From contig NZ_RCAA01000020.1 of assembly GCF_003628475.1 (NCBI RefSeq), forward strand, positions 38,483 through 102,482: a DNA stretch of 64,000 nt, written 5' to 3'. The notes under the pieces are model-generated. The model ran no database searches. It was not told the DNA's origin and worked only from the letters and a program-made list of their open reading frames with translations. This document shows positions 9,285 to 17,824 of the stretch, in pieces (position 1 is the stretch's first letter; the number at the start of each line of letters is the position of its first letter). This stretch comes from Enterobacter sp. R1(2018) (GTDB taxonomy: Bacteria > Pseudomonadota > Gammaproteobacteria > Enterobacterales > Enterobacteriaceae). The translations under genes and the position numbers were made by a program.

Positions 9285-10101
9285 ATTCCGTCGCCGTATT
9301 CGAAGCCGTTGTTGGCTCCGTTGAAGTGCTGATCCATATCGATGGCAGGCTTATCGCTTTCCGGCTTGCCGACAATGCGAGCCGGTACGCCGGCCGCCGT
9401 GGTATGAGGCGGCACAGGCTGCAGCACCACTGAACCCGCGCCGATTTTCGCGCCGCGCCCCACCTCAATATTGCCGAGGATTTTCGCCCCGGCGCCAATC
9501 ATCACCCCTTCACGGTTTTTGGATGTCGATCGCCACTCGTTTTACCGGTGCCGCCGAGGGTAACCGACTGCAGAATCGATACGTCGTTTTCTACGATCGC
9601 CGTTTCACCAATCACGATACCGGTAGCGTGATCCAGCATGATGCCACAGCCAATTTTCGCCGCCGGATGAATGTCGACCTGAAAGGATACGGAAACCTGG
9701 TTTTGCAGGAAAATAGCCAGCGCCCGACGCCCTTCTTTCCATAACCAGTGGCCAATGCGATAGGCCTGAAGCGCGTGGAAGCCTTTCAAATAAAGCAGCG
9801 GCGTGGAATATTTATCTACCGCCGGGTCGCGGGTGCGTACGGCCTGAATATCGCAGGCGGCGGAAGCGATCATCTGCGGCTCTGCCGCATAGGCTTCCTC
9901 CACGACTTCCCGGATGGCGATGGCAGGCATAATCGGTGACGCCAGCTTGTTAGCCAGCATATAACTCAGGGCGCTGCCGAGATTTTCGTGCTTCAGGAGA
10001 GTTGCGTGGTAAAAACTGGCCAACATAGGTTCACAATCGGCAAGGGCTCGCGCTTCAGCTTTAATATTGCTCCACACCAGATCCAGTTCTTCAGACGACA
10101 T
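9281..10101 (-). pseudogene. cysE: Serine O-acetyltransferase CysE, split by a single-base frameshift
   Basis: CysE acetylates serine in the first step of cysteine synthesis. The 5' frame (10101 to 9502) encodes 199 residues up to GDRHPK and then stops; the 3' frame (9505 to 9281) encodes the remaining hexapeptide-repeat end from MIGAGAKILGN to FEYGDGI. The total is 821 bases, one fewer than a 273-codon cysE needs. The break is at about 9523-9527, in a run of five T on the plus strand (AAAAA in the gene), where a sixth A would restore HPKNREGVMIG. All other conserved parts, including the DHATGIVIGE active-site region, are intact. This may be a true mutation or a homopolymer error; adjacent gpsA has a similar lesion. 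The gene lies last in secB-gpsA-cysE. Confidence 0.92.
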
Positions 10102-10192
10102 TGCTCTCTCCAGACAGAAAACAGCGTCCCGGCACCAGGTACCGGAGCGCTTCAGTTATTGCGGTTATAATGTTCCATCAGTCGCAACTGCT

Positions 10193-11211
10193 TCAGTTGC
10201 CGCTTCGTTCATCCTTGCGTGTTCGACCAAGCAACGTTAATGCTGCCTCGCGAGCGTTTTTTCCGCAATATAATACCTGATAAATTTCCTCGGTTATTGG
10301 CATTTCGACGCCAAAACGCGCCGCCAGCTCCCGCACTTCTTTCGTATTGCGGTAGCCTTCACCACCTGCCCGATCTTTTCCTGCGCCGAATCCACGTCCA
10401 TTCCCTGCCCCAGCATCATGCCAAAACGGCGGTTACGGGATTGGTTATCGGTACAGGTCAACACCAGATCGCCCAGGCCTGCCATACCCATAAAGGTTTC
10501 TGAATCTGCGCCCAGCGCGCTGCCGAGGCGGGTCATCTCGGCCAGGCCGCGAGTAATAAGCGCGGTACGCGCATTAGCGCCAAAGCCGATGCCGTCTGAC
10601 ATTCCTGCGCCAATCGCAATGACGTTTTTCACCGCGCCGCCCAGCTGCACGCCGATAAAATCCGGATTGCTGTAGACGCGGAAGCTTTTGCCACAGTGCA
10701 GCAGCTGTTGAAGATCCTGAGCGAAAGCGTCGTCGGTCGCCGCCAGAGAAATCGCCGTCGGTAAACCAGCAGCAAGCTCTTTGGCGAAGGTGGGTCCGGA
10801 GATAACCGCCAGCGGTACGCTTTCCCCCAGCGCTTCGCGCGCAACGTCCTGCAACAGACGACCGGTTTCTGCCTCCAGGCCCTTGGTTGCCCAAACTACG
10901 CGCGCGTCCGGGCGCATTAGCGGTTTGATTTGACGTAATACCTGGCCAAATACGTGGCTCGGCACGACAATCAAAATATTACGGCTTGCTGAAAGCGCAG
11001 TGGCTAAATCGCTTTCAAGGTGCAGCGTGTCCGGGAAGGCGACGTCAGGGAGGAATGCTACGTTACAGCGATCGGCCTGTAAGGTAGCAATATGTTTTGG
11101 ATCGTGGCCCCACAGGACGACGTGGTGGCCGTTTCTCGCCAGCGTGATGGCAAGAGCGGTGCCGTAAGAGCCGGCACCGATCACAGTCATTGAAGCATTG
11201 AGGCTATTCAT
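10193..11211 (-). pseudogene. gpsA: Glycerol-3-phosphate dehydrogenase GpsA, frameshifted near the C-terminus
   Basis: GpsA makes sn-glycerol 3-phosphate from dihydroxyacetone phosphate for phospholipid synthesis. The first 283 or so codons are normal: the [10 protein letters not shown] nucleotide loop, the catalytic lysine region [13 protein letters not shown], and NQSRNRRFG. At about 10359-10361 one G is missing after IGQVV, so the frame runs into an unrelated tail ([10 protein letters not shown]...) and stops at 10294. In the next frame the expected end continues ([13 protein letters not shown], then [14 protein letters not shown] to TRKDERSGN) and stops at 10193. The whole gene measures 1019 bases, one short of 339 codons plus stop. 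Start overlaps the secB stop (TGATG). Confidence 0.92.
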
Positions 11212-11678
11212 CAGGCATCCTGATGGTTTTCAGCACCTTCGCCAGATTGCTGCTGCAGATAGCTCATGAACAGCGCATCGAAATTAACCGGTGCAAGGTT
11301 CAGCTGCGGGAAGGTACCACGAGAAACCAGGCTAGTGATTGCTTCACGCGCATACGGGAACAGAATGTTCGGGCAGTACGCACCCAGGCAATGTGCCATT
11401 TGCGTGCCTTCGATACCGCCGATGGAGAAGATGCCTGCCTGCTGCACTTCGCACAGGAACGCGGTGTCTTCGCCCAGAGTTGCGGTCACGGTTACGCGCA
11501 GCACAACTTCATATACATCGTCTGCCAGCTGGCTGGAAGCGGTGTCCAGATCCAGCTTAACTTCCGGCTGCCAGTCTTTCTGGAAAACATGAGGCGCATT
11601 TGGCGCTTCAAAAGAGATGTCCTTGGTGTAAACGCGCTGAATCTGGAAAGCCATTTCTGTGTTGTTTTGTTCTGACAT
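11211..11678 (-). CDS. secB: Protein-export chaperone SecB
   Basis: Cytoplasmic tetrameric chaperone that keeps precursor proteins unfolded and hands them to SecA. The 155-residue sequence is close to E. coli SecB over its whole length, with [19 protein letters not shown] at the N-terminus and the [14 protein letters not shown] block near 107-120. It starts the secB-gpsA-cysE run; the gpsA start overlaps its stop by one base. grxC lies 64 bases upstream on the same strand. Confidence 0.99.
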   Translation of the reverse strand: MSEQNNTEMAFQIQRVYTKDISFEAPNAPHVFQKDWQPEVKLDLDTASSQLADDVYEVVLRVTVTATLGEDTAFLCEVQQAGIFSIGGIEGTQMAHCLGAYCPNILFPYAREAITSLVSRGTFPQLNLAPVNFDALFMSYLQQQSGEGAENHQDA

Positions 11679-11742
11679 TTATAAACCCTTAAAAAATTAA
11701 TACGTCCTTTATTTATCCGCGACTAACGGCAGACAAACCGCG

Positions 11743-11994
11743 CTATCGCAGCAGGGAATCGAGTCCACCACGTGCGTCAAGCGCATACAAGTCATCACAG
11801 CCACCAATGTGCTGTGCATCAATAAAAATCTGCGGCACCGTGGTGCGGCCACTGCGTTTGATCATCTCTTCCCGTTTAACGGCGTCGCCATCAATAGGCA
11901 ACTCCTGGAACACCACCCCTTTACTGGTGAGTAAATCTTTTGCACGGTGGCAAAAAGGACAGGTTGCTTTGGTGTAGATTTCAATATTCGCCAT
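11743..11994 (-). CDS. grxC: Glutaredoxin 3 (GrxC)
   Basis: Glutathione-dependent disulfide reductase of the cytoplasm. The 83-residue thioredoxin-fold protein carries the active-site motif CPFC at residues 11-14, the cis-proline region TVPQIF and the glutathione-binding GGCDDLYAL. E. coli GrxC has CPYC, so the middle aromatic differs conservatively. It lies between yibN and secB on the same strand, as in E. coli. Confidence 0.97.
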   Translation of the reverse strand: MANIEIYTKATCPFCHRAKDLLTSKGVVFQELPIDGDAVKREEMIKRSGRTTVPQIFIDAQHIGGCDDLYALDARGGLDSLLR

Positions 11995-12018
11995 GGCTTA
12001 CCTCAGAATACGCTCAGA

Positions 12019-12450
12019 TTATTTACCGCGAACCAGCGGCAGATTGTCACCGCTCCAGCCGGCAATGCCTTCTTTAAGCAAAGTTACGCGCTCAAAGCCG
12101 GCTTTTGTCAGCAGCGCTGCTGATTCCTGTGAGGAAATACCGTTGCCGCAAACCACGATAACCGGCTTAGCTTTGTGTTTTTCCAGCTCACCGAAATTGC
12201 CGCTTTTGATTTCATTTGGCAGCACGTTAAGCGAGTTTGCGATATGGCCTTTGCGGTAGTCATCACGCTGGCGCACATCAACTACAACGGCATCTTCCTT
12301 ATTGATTAAACGCGTGGCTTCTCCACGGGTAATCACTTTGACCTTCGAGGTTAAACCTTTAAAGGTCATGAACAGCACGGCGGCCAGTAAACCAACCCAT
12401 GCCAGACTAAGTATGGGATGACGACCAACGAATTGCATAATTTCTTGCAT
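12019..12450 (-). CDS. yibN: Membrane-anchored rhodanese-like protein YibN
   Basis: A 143-residue protein with one N-terminal membrane segment (about residues 10-28) and a rhodanese-like domain. [18 protein letters not shown] is the typical rhodanese beta-strand region, and a cysteine in [11 protein letters not shown] lies at the active loop. The exact substrate is unknown. The start at 12450 was chosen because it gives the conserved [14 protein letters not shown] terminus and the E. coli length, whereas the open frame upstream runs into the gpmI promoter region. It is first in the minus-strand run leading to grxC and secB. Confidence 0.95.
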   Translation of the reverse strand: MQEIMQFVGRHPILSLAWVGLLAAVLFMTFKGLTSKVKVITRGEATRLINKEDAVVVDVRQRDDYRKGHIANSLNVLPNEIKSGNFGELEKHKAKPVIVVCGNGISSQESAALLTKAGFERVTLLKEGIAGWSGDNLPLVRGK

Positions 12451-12698
12451 GGGGGGTGATAACTCCCGACTAAGTAATATGAAAAAACCAGGCAAGGAGT
12501 ATACCTTCGCATTGTGGCAATTACAGCCAGTCAGCATGATGTATTGTGGATTCTGCGTGCTGTTACGAAAAAAATGGCCGCTCCGGGATGAAAGCTGCGG
12601 TTATCCGGGCCCTTTCTTTGATCTTCTGCGGCTATTTGCCGACAACGCCTGTAGTAAAATTACGCAAATTTTTTGTCTTTGACTTAGAGGTTCTTGCA

Positions 12699-14246
12699 AT
12701 GTCGGCTACTAAAAAACCTATGGTTCTGGTGATTCTGGACGGCTACGGCCACCGTGAAGAGCAGCAGGATAACGCCATTCTGAATGCCAAAACCCCGGTT
12801 ATGGATAACCTGTGGGCGCAGCGTCCGCATACCCTGATCAATGCGTCGGGCCTGGAAGTGGGTCTGCCTGACGGACAGATGGGTAACTCCGAAGTGGGTC
12901 ACGTAAACCTCGGCGCTGGCCGAATCGTTTATCAGGATCTGACCCGTCTGGATGTTGAAATTAAAGAACGTAATTTCTTCGCCAACCCGGTGTTAACCGC
13001 CGCTGTGGATAAAGCCGTTGCGGCGGGTAAGGCTGTACACATTATGGGCCTCGCTTCCGCAGGCGGCGTTCACAGCCATGAAGAACATATCCTGGCGATG
13101 ATCGAACTGGCCGCAGAGCGCGGCGCACAGGCTATCTACCTGCATGCTTTCCTGGATGGCCGCGATACGCCGCCGCGCAGCGCAGCATCCTCGCTGAAAA
13201 AATTTGCCGATAAGTTTGCAGCCGTTGGCAAAGGCCGCGTTGCCTCCATTATTGGCCGCTACTTTGCCATGGACCGCGATAACCGTTGGGACCGCGTAGA
13301 GCTGGCATATGACCTGCTGACCCAGGCTAAAGGCGAATATCAGGCGGCTACCGCAGCGGCGGGCCTGGAAGCGGCTTACGCTCGTGATGAAAACGACGAG
13401 TTCGTTAAACCAACCGTGATTCGCGCCGAAGGCGAAGCTGAGGCAGTTATGAACGACGGCGACGCGCTGATCTTCATGAACTTCCGCGCCGATCGTGCTC
13501 GTCAAATCACCCGCGCCTTCGTCAACGCCGATTTTGACGGCTTTGCGCGCAAGAAAGTGGTTAATTTCGGTGATTTCGTCATGCTGACCGAATATGCGGC
13601 CGATATTAAAACCGCCTGTGCTTACCCGCCGGCGTCCCTGACCAATACCTTTGGTGAGTGGATGGCGAAGCATGACAAAACCCAGCTGCGTATTTCCGAG
13701 ACTGAAAAATACGCTCACGTAACCTTCTTCTATAACGGCGGCGTTGAAGAGCCGTTTGCCGGCGAAGACCGCGTGCTGATCAATTCGCCTAAAGTGGCGA
13801 CTTACGATCTGCAACCGGAAATGAGCTCTGCAGAATTGACTGAAAAATTACTGTCCGCCATCAACAGCGGCAAGTACGACACCATCATCTGTAACTATCC
13901 AAATGGCGACATGGTCGGTCATACCGGCGTTTACGAAGCGGCGATTTCTGCTGTTGAAGCGCTGGATAACTGTATCGCGCAGGTCGTTTCCGCCGTGGAA
14001 AATGCAGGCGGCCAGCTGCTGATCACCGCGGACCACGGTAACGCAGAGCAAATGCGCGATCCGGCAACGGGCCAGGCGCACACCGCGCACACCAGCCTGC
14101 CTGTACCGCTGATTTATATCGGCGAACGCAGCGTAAAAGCGGTAGAAGGCGGCAAGCTTTCTGATATCGCTCCAACCATGCTGAGCCTGATGGGCATGGA
14201 AATCCCGCAAGAGATGACTGGCAAGCCGCTGTTCATCGTGGAATAA
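12699..14246 (+). CDS. gpmI: Phosphoglycerate mutase GpmI (cofactor-independent, Mn2+)
   Basis: Interconverts 3- and 2-phosphoglycerate with two metal ions and a phosphoserine intermediate. The 515-residue protein belongs to the alkaline phosphatase superfamily: the LDGYGHREE metal motif near residue 13, the phosphoserine loop [15 protein letters not shown] near 62, FLDGRDTPP, and the C-terminal metal ligands in [12 protein letters not shown] and [10 protein letters not shown]. The start at 12699 yields [15 protein letters not shown]; the upstream open frame is not conserved. It heads the gpmI-envC-yibQ unit. Confidence 0.98.
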   Translation: MSATKKPMVLVILDGYGHREEQQDNAILNAKTPVMDNLWAQRPHTLINASGLEVGLPDGQMGNSEVGHVNLGAGRIVYQDLTRLDVEIKERNFFANPVLTAAVDKAVAAGKAVHIMGLASAGGVHSHEEHILAMIELAAERGAQAIYLHAFLDGRDTPPRSAASSLKKFADKFAAVGKGRVASIIGRYFAMDRDNRWDRVELAYDLLTQAKGEYQAATAAAGLEAAYARDENDEFVKPTVIRAEGEAEAVMNDGDALIFMNFRADRARQITRAFVNADFDGFARKKVVNFGDFVMLTEYAADIKTACAYPPASLTNTFGEWMAKHDKTQLRISETEKYAHVTFFYNGGVEEPFAGEDRVLINSPKVATYDLQPEMSSAELTEKLLSAINSGKYDTIICNYPNGDMVGHTGVYEAAISAVEALDNCIAQVVSAVENAGGQLLITADHGNAEQMRDPATGQAHTAHTSLPVPLIYIGERSVKAVEGGKLSDIAPTMLSLMGMEIPQEMTGKPLFIVE

Positions 14247-14247
14247 T

Positions 14248-14277
14248 CCTTCCCCATGAGGGGAAAGGCGATTTTTT
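14248..14277 (+). terminator. Terminator-like hairpin between gpmI and envC
   Basis: CCTTCCCC-ATGA-GGGGAAAGG stem with a one-base bulge, followed by CGATTTTTT. It starts one base after the gpmI stop and probably lowers read-through into envC. The ATG in its loop is in frame with envC but is a poor start candidate. Confidence 0.6.
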
Positions 14278-14291
14278 CAATAACATGGGCC

Positions 14292-15539
14292 GTGAAACCG
14301 AAACGGTTTTCAGTCAGGCCCGTTATCTACGCCAGCGTACTTAGCGCTGGCGTATTGCTATGCCCTTTTTCCAGCCATGCAGATGACAGCGCCCAGCTGA
14401 AATCCATCCAGCAGGATATCGCCGCCAAAGAGCGTGCGGTACGCCAGCAGCAGCAGCAGCGCTCCGCGCTTCTCGCGCAGTTAAAAGAGCAGGAACAGGC
14501 AATAGCTGCGGCAAGCCGTAAATTACGCGATACGCAAACCACTCTTGCCACGCTTAACCGCCAGATTGATACCATGAACGCTTCCCTCATGAAGCTGCAA
14601 AAGCAGCAGGCTACCCAGGAAAGAAACCTGGCGGCTCAGCTTGATGCGGCGTTCCGGCAGGGACAGCACACGGGGATCCAGCTGATTCTCAGCGGCGAAG
14701 AGAGTCAGCGCGGCCAGCGCCTGCAGGCGTATTTCGGTTATCTGAATGCCGCCCGCCAGCAGACCATTGAAGAATTAAAGCAAACGAAGGCGGAAGTCGA
14801 CGAGCAAAAAGCCACGCTTGAAGCCAAACAAAGCGAGCAGCAAACGCTGCTTTACGAGCAGCAGGCTCAACAGGCTAAGCTTGAGGCCGCCCGCAACGAA
14901 CGCAAGAAAACGCTGTCCGGCCTGGAATCCTCTATCCAGCAGGATCAGCAGAAGCTGGGCGAAATGCGCCAGAATGAATCCCGCCTGCAGAATCAAATAG
15001 CCCGCGCCGCGGCCGCCGCCAAAGCGCGCGCTGAAAAAGAAGCGCGGGAAGCAGAACAGGTTCGTACCCGCCAGAAGGAAGCCGCCAGCAAAGGCAGTAC
15101 CTACAAACCCACTCAGGACGAGCGCTCTTTAATGTCCCGAACAGGCGGTCTTGGGTCACCGCAGGGCCAGGCCTTCTGGCCGGTGCGCGGCTCACTGCTG
15201 CACCGTTATGGCGAACAGCTGCAGGGTGAGCTACGTTGGGAAGGTATCGTTATCGCAGCGGGAGAAGGCACAGAAGTTAAAGCCATCGCTGATGGACGCG
15301 TGATTCTGGCCGACTGGCTGCAGGGCTACGGGCTGGTGGTAGTGGTGGAACACGGTAAAGGCGATATGAGCTTGTATGGCTACAACCAGAGCGCGCTGGT
15401 GAGCGTTGGTTCGCAGGTGCGCGCCGGTCAGCCCATCGCGCTGGTGGGCAACAGTGGTGGTCAGGGCCGCCCGTCACTCTATTTCGAAATTCGTCGCCAG
15501 GGCCAGGCAGTCAATCCACAACCGTGGTTGGGAAGATAA
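14292..15539 (+). CDS. envC: Murein hydrolase activator EnvC
   Basis: Periplasmic activator of the amidases AmiA and AmiB at the septum, recruited by FtsEX. The product has a signal peptide (ending near PFSSHA), a long Gln/Lys/Glu-rich coiled coil of about 200 residues, and a C-terminal LytM domain that lacks the catalytic metal ligands, as in E. coli EnvC. The start is uncertain. Homologues begin MTRAVKP; here the matching codons read ATA-ACA-TGG-GCC-GTG, so the conserved start is ATA at 14280. The GTG at 14292 is used here. An ATG at 14256 is in frame but lies in a terminator-like hairpin. yibQ follows four bases after the stop. Confidence 0.9.
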   Translation: MKPKRFSVRPVIYASVLSAGVLLCPFSSHADDSAQLKSIQQDIAAKERAVRQQQQQRSALLAQLKEQEQAIAAASRKLRDTQTTLATLNRQIDTMNASLMKLQKQQATQERNLAAQLDAAFRQGQHTGIQLILSGEESQRGQRLQAYFGYLNAARQQTIEELKQTKAEVDEQKATLEAKQSEQQTLLYEQQAQQAKLEAARNERKKTLSGLESSIQQDQQKLGEMRQNESRLQNQIARAAAAAKARAEKEAREAEQVRTRQKEAASKGSTYKPTQDERSLMSRTGGLGSPQGQAFWPVRGSLLHRYGEQLQGELRWEGIVIAAGEGTEVKAIADGRVILADWLQGYGLVVVVEHGKGDMSLYGYNQSALVSVGSQVRAGQPIALVGNSGGQGRPSLYFEIRRQGQAVNPQPWLGR

Positions 15540-15542
15540 GTT

Positions 15543-16499
15543 TTGCTTCAATTTCGTCACGTTGTTTTTTCTCTTGCCTGCGCGTTAACGCTGGCGTTTC
15601 CAGGGTATGCCGGCAGGCTGGCGATTGTTATTGATGACTTTGGCTATCGCCCGCAGCAGGAAAATCAGGTCCTCGCGCTGCCATCCGCTCTGTCCGTCGC
15701 CGTTCTGCCTAATGCTCCGCACGCCCGTGAAATGGCCATTAAAGCTCATAACGCCGGACACGAGGTTCTGATCCATCTGCCCATGGCTCCGCTTAGCAAA
15801 CAGCCGCTGGAAAAAGACACGCTTCGCCCGGAAATGAGCAGCAGCGAGATCGAACGCATTATCCGCGATGCCGTCAATAAAGTGCCCTACGCCGTGGGCT
15901 TAAATAACCATATGGGCAGCGCCATGACGTCGAGCCTGTTTGGGATGCAAAAAGTGATGCAGGCGCTGGATCAGTACAACCTTTATTTTCTCGACAGCAT
16001 GACCATCGGCAACAGCCAGTCGATGCGCGCCGCAGCGGGAACGAAAGTCAAAGTCATCAAGCGGAAAGTATTTCTCGACGATACTCAGAACGAAGCCGAT
16101 ATCCGGTCCCAGTTCAACCGTGCCGTTGCGCTCGCTCGCCGTAACGGGTCGGCCATCGCCATCGGACATCCGCATCCAACCACCGTGCGTGTATTACAGC
16201 AGATGGTTTATAACCTGCCGCCGGATATTACGCTGGTAACGCCGGGCAGCCTGCTGAATGAGCCACAGGTGGATACCTCGACGCCGAATAACGCGATCCC
16301 AGCTAAGCCCGACAAACCGGCAGAAAAGCCGCGTAATCCGTTCAGCGGCGTGAAGCTTTGCAGACCTAAAAAGCCGCTGGAGCCGGTCTATGTTACGACC
16401 TACTTCAGGGTGCTGAGTGACAGCATCAGCCAGAGTACGCTAATGAAATATCTACAGCATCAGTGGCAGGGCTGGGGATCGGACGCGCCCCGCTCCTGA
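15543..16499 (+). CDS. yibQ: Divergent polysaccharide deacetylase YibQ (DUF610)
   Basis: A 318-residue protein with a probable signal peptide (cut near GYAG) and a divergent polysaccharide-deacetylase fold. Motif-like stretches are LAIVIDDFGY near 26, VLIHLPMAP near 75, GLNNHMGSAMT near 120 and IAIGHPHPTT near 205. The C-terminal 70 residues are proline/lysine-rich and lie outside the catalytic fold. Function in E. coli is not established. The start is TTG at 15543, four bases after envC, suggesting coupled translation with envC. Confidence 0.93.
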   Translation: MLQFRHVVFSLACALTLAFPGYAGRLAIVIDDFGYRPQQENQVLALPSALSVAVLPNAPHAREMAIKAHNAGHEVLIHLPMAPLSKQPLEKDTLRPEMSSSEIERIIRDAVNKVPYAVGLNNHMGSAMTSSLFGMQKVMQALDQYNLYFLDSMTIGNSQSMRAAAGTKVKVIKRKVFLDDTQNEADIRSQFNRAVALARRNGSAIAIGHPHPTTVRVLQQMVYNLPPDITLVTPGSLLNEPQVDTSTPNNAIPAKPDKPAEKPRNPFSGVKLCRPKKPLEPVYVTTYFRVLSDSISQSTLMKYLQHQWQGWGSDAPRS

Positions 16500-16550
16500 A
16501 ATTTCGCAACGTCACCAAAACACGGCGTATGAACCTGCGTTTCGAACACT

Positions 16551-16556
16551 TATAAT
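16551..16556 (+). promoter_or_regulatory. Candidate -10 element for the two-gene glycosyltransferase unit
   Basis: A perfect TATAAT lies 36 bases before the ATG at 16592, in the 92-base gap after yibQ. No good -35 is seen at 16-18 bases upstream, so an activator may be needed. Confidence 0.45.
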
Positions 16557-16591
16557 GCCGGCTGATTAACACAACGGGGATCCGGGCTTCA

Positions 16592-17824
16592 ATGACGCAA
16601 CAAAGGCGTAAAATTCTCCTGCTGGATAACGGTAAAGAGTGGGGCGGCGGCACCAACAGCATGCTGGAGCTGCTCAAGCGCATTGACCGACAACGTTTTG
16701 ATATCACGTGTTGTTTCTACTACAACTACGCGCGTGGAGAAGGCGAAACCATTGAGCGGGTGCTTAACGGCATCGGGATCCCGGTGATTTTCCTGCCGCA
16801 GGCCGGACAACCGCTGTGGGCAAAAATCAGTAAAGAAACGGCCCGCGCATTCGTATTCTTCAGCCGTGCAATGCGCAAGAAAGTCGCGGATATCGTTGAT
16901 AAACAATGGCGCATCAACCCCAATGCGAAGCGCATACGCGACCTGCTGCAGCGTGGCGGCTACGAAATCCTTTATATGAATAACCAGCCGGGTTCCAATC
17001 TGGAAGGTTATCTTGCGGCAGCCGGCTTAAACGTCGCCGTCGTGCAGCATTGCCGTATCGAACCCGTTATGAACGGACACATTACGCAAACGGTCAATCA
17101 GGTGGCGCAGGCGGTAATCGCTGTTTCCCATGGCGTTGAGCGCGTTCTGCTGGCCAACGGCGTCGATCAATCGCTCTGTACCACGGTTTCTAATGCGATT
17201 GACATTCATCAGCCCCTACCGGATGGGAAAGCGATACGCGAAGCGCTGGAGCTGGATGAAAATACCTTTGTGTTCGGCAGCATCGGCTCGCTTATTCCGC
17301 GTAAATCCTGCCACCATACCCTTGAGGCTTTGCATCGCTTTCAGCAGCAGCATCCTGAAGCTAAATGGAAGTTCTTACTGGTCGGCGAAGGGCCGGAGAA
17401 AGAGAAGTTGCAGCAACAGGCAGATGGCTACGGCTTTGCCGATCGCGTAATTTTTACCGGCTTTCGCAATAATCCTCTCGATTATCTCGCGGCCTTTGAC
17501 GCTTTTATCCTGGCTTCAAAAAGCGAAGGTTTGCCGCGCGTTGTGCTTGAAGCTATGTTGCTTGGGACCGTTGTTATCGGCTCAAACGTCACCGGCACGG
17601 AGGAGTTGATTGACTCCGGCCGAACCGGCCTGCTTTATCCTTACGGCGACGTCCTGGCACTGGCATCACATCTGCAGGCGGTCTGGCAAGACAGCGCGCT
17701 ACGTGATGTCCTTATTCAGCAAGCCCACCAGCGCGTAATTAATAATTATGCGATAGAACATTATGTTGCCGGCGTCGAAAGCGTTCTCGGCGCGGTGAAA
17801 CCAAACCGGAATAATCATGTTTAA
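16592..17824 (+). CDS. Glycosyltransferase family 4 protein, specificity unknown
   Basis: A 410-residue GT-B fold protein. The N-terminal half binds the acceptor; the C-terminal half holds GT4 donor-site features: FGSIGSLIPRKS near 230, KFLLVGEGPEKE near 262, VIFTGFRNNPLDYLAAFDAFILASKSEGLPRVVLEAM region near 290-325 with the E-x7-E pair (EGLPRVVLE), and TGTEELIDSGRTGLL. It has no signal peptide or membrane span, so it probably works at the inner face of the inner membrane. It sits where E. coli has waaH (LPS glucuronosyltransferase), between yibQ and tdh, and overlaps the next gene by eight bases. An LPS-related role is inferred from place only. Confidence 0.85.
   Translation: MTQQRRKILLLDNGKEWGGGTNSMLELLKRIDRQRFDITCCFYYNYARGEGETIERVLNGIGIPVIFLPQAGQPLWAKISKETARAFVFFSRAMRKKVADIVDKQWRINPNAKRIRDLLQRGGYEILYMNNQPGSNLEGYLAAAGLNVAVVQHCRIEPVMNGHITQTVNQVAQAVIAVSHGVERVLLANGVDQSLCTTVSNAIDIHQPLPDGKAIREALELDENTFVFGSIGSLIPRKSCHHTLEALHRFQQQHPEAKWKFLLVGEGPEKEKLQQQADGYGFADRVIFTGFRNNPLDYLAAFDAFILASKSEGLPRVVLEAMLLGTVVIGSNVTGTEELIDSGRTGLLYPYGDVLALASHLQAVWQDSALRDVLIQQAHQRVINNYAIEHYVAGVESVLGAVKPNRNNHV

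Noticed and set aside
9510..9530. Programmed -1 frameshift in cysE
   Set aside because: No canonical slippery heptamer (A AAA ACC is poor at the second codon), no downstream pseudoknot seen, and the adjacent gpsA lesion argues for error or mutation. Kept only as a remote possibility.
12993..13814. A 273-codon minus-strand frame inside gpmI
   Set aside because: Lies opposite highly conserved gpmI coding sequence; no motif or start signal.
14440..14465. CAG repeat tract
   Set aside because: Encodes glutamines in the EnvC coiled coil; variable codons elsewhere in the coil show it is ordinary coding sequence.
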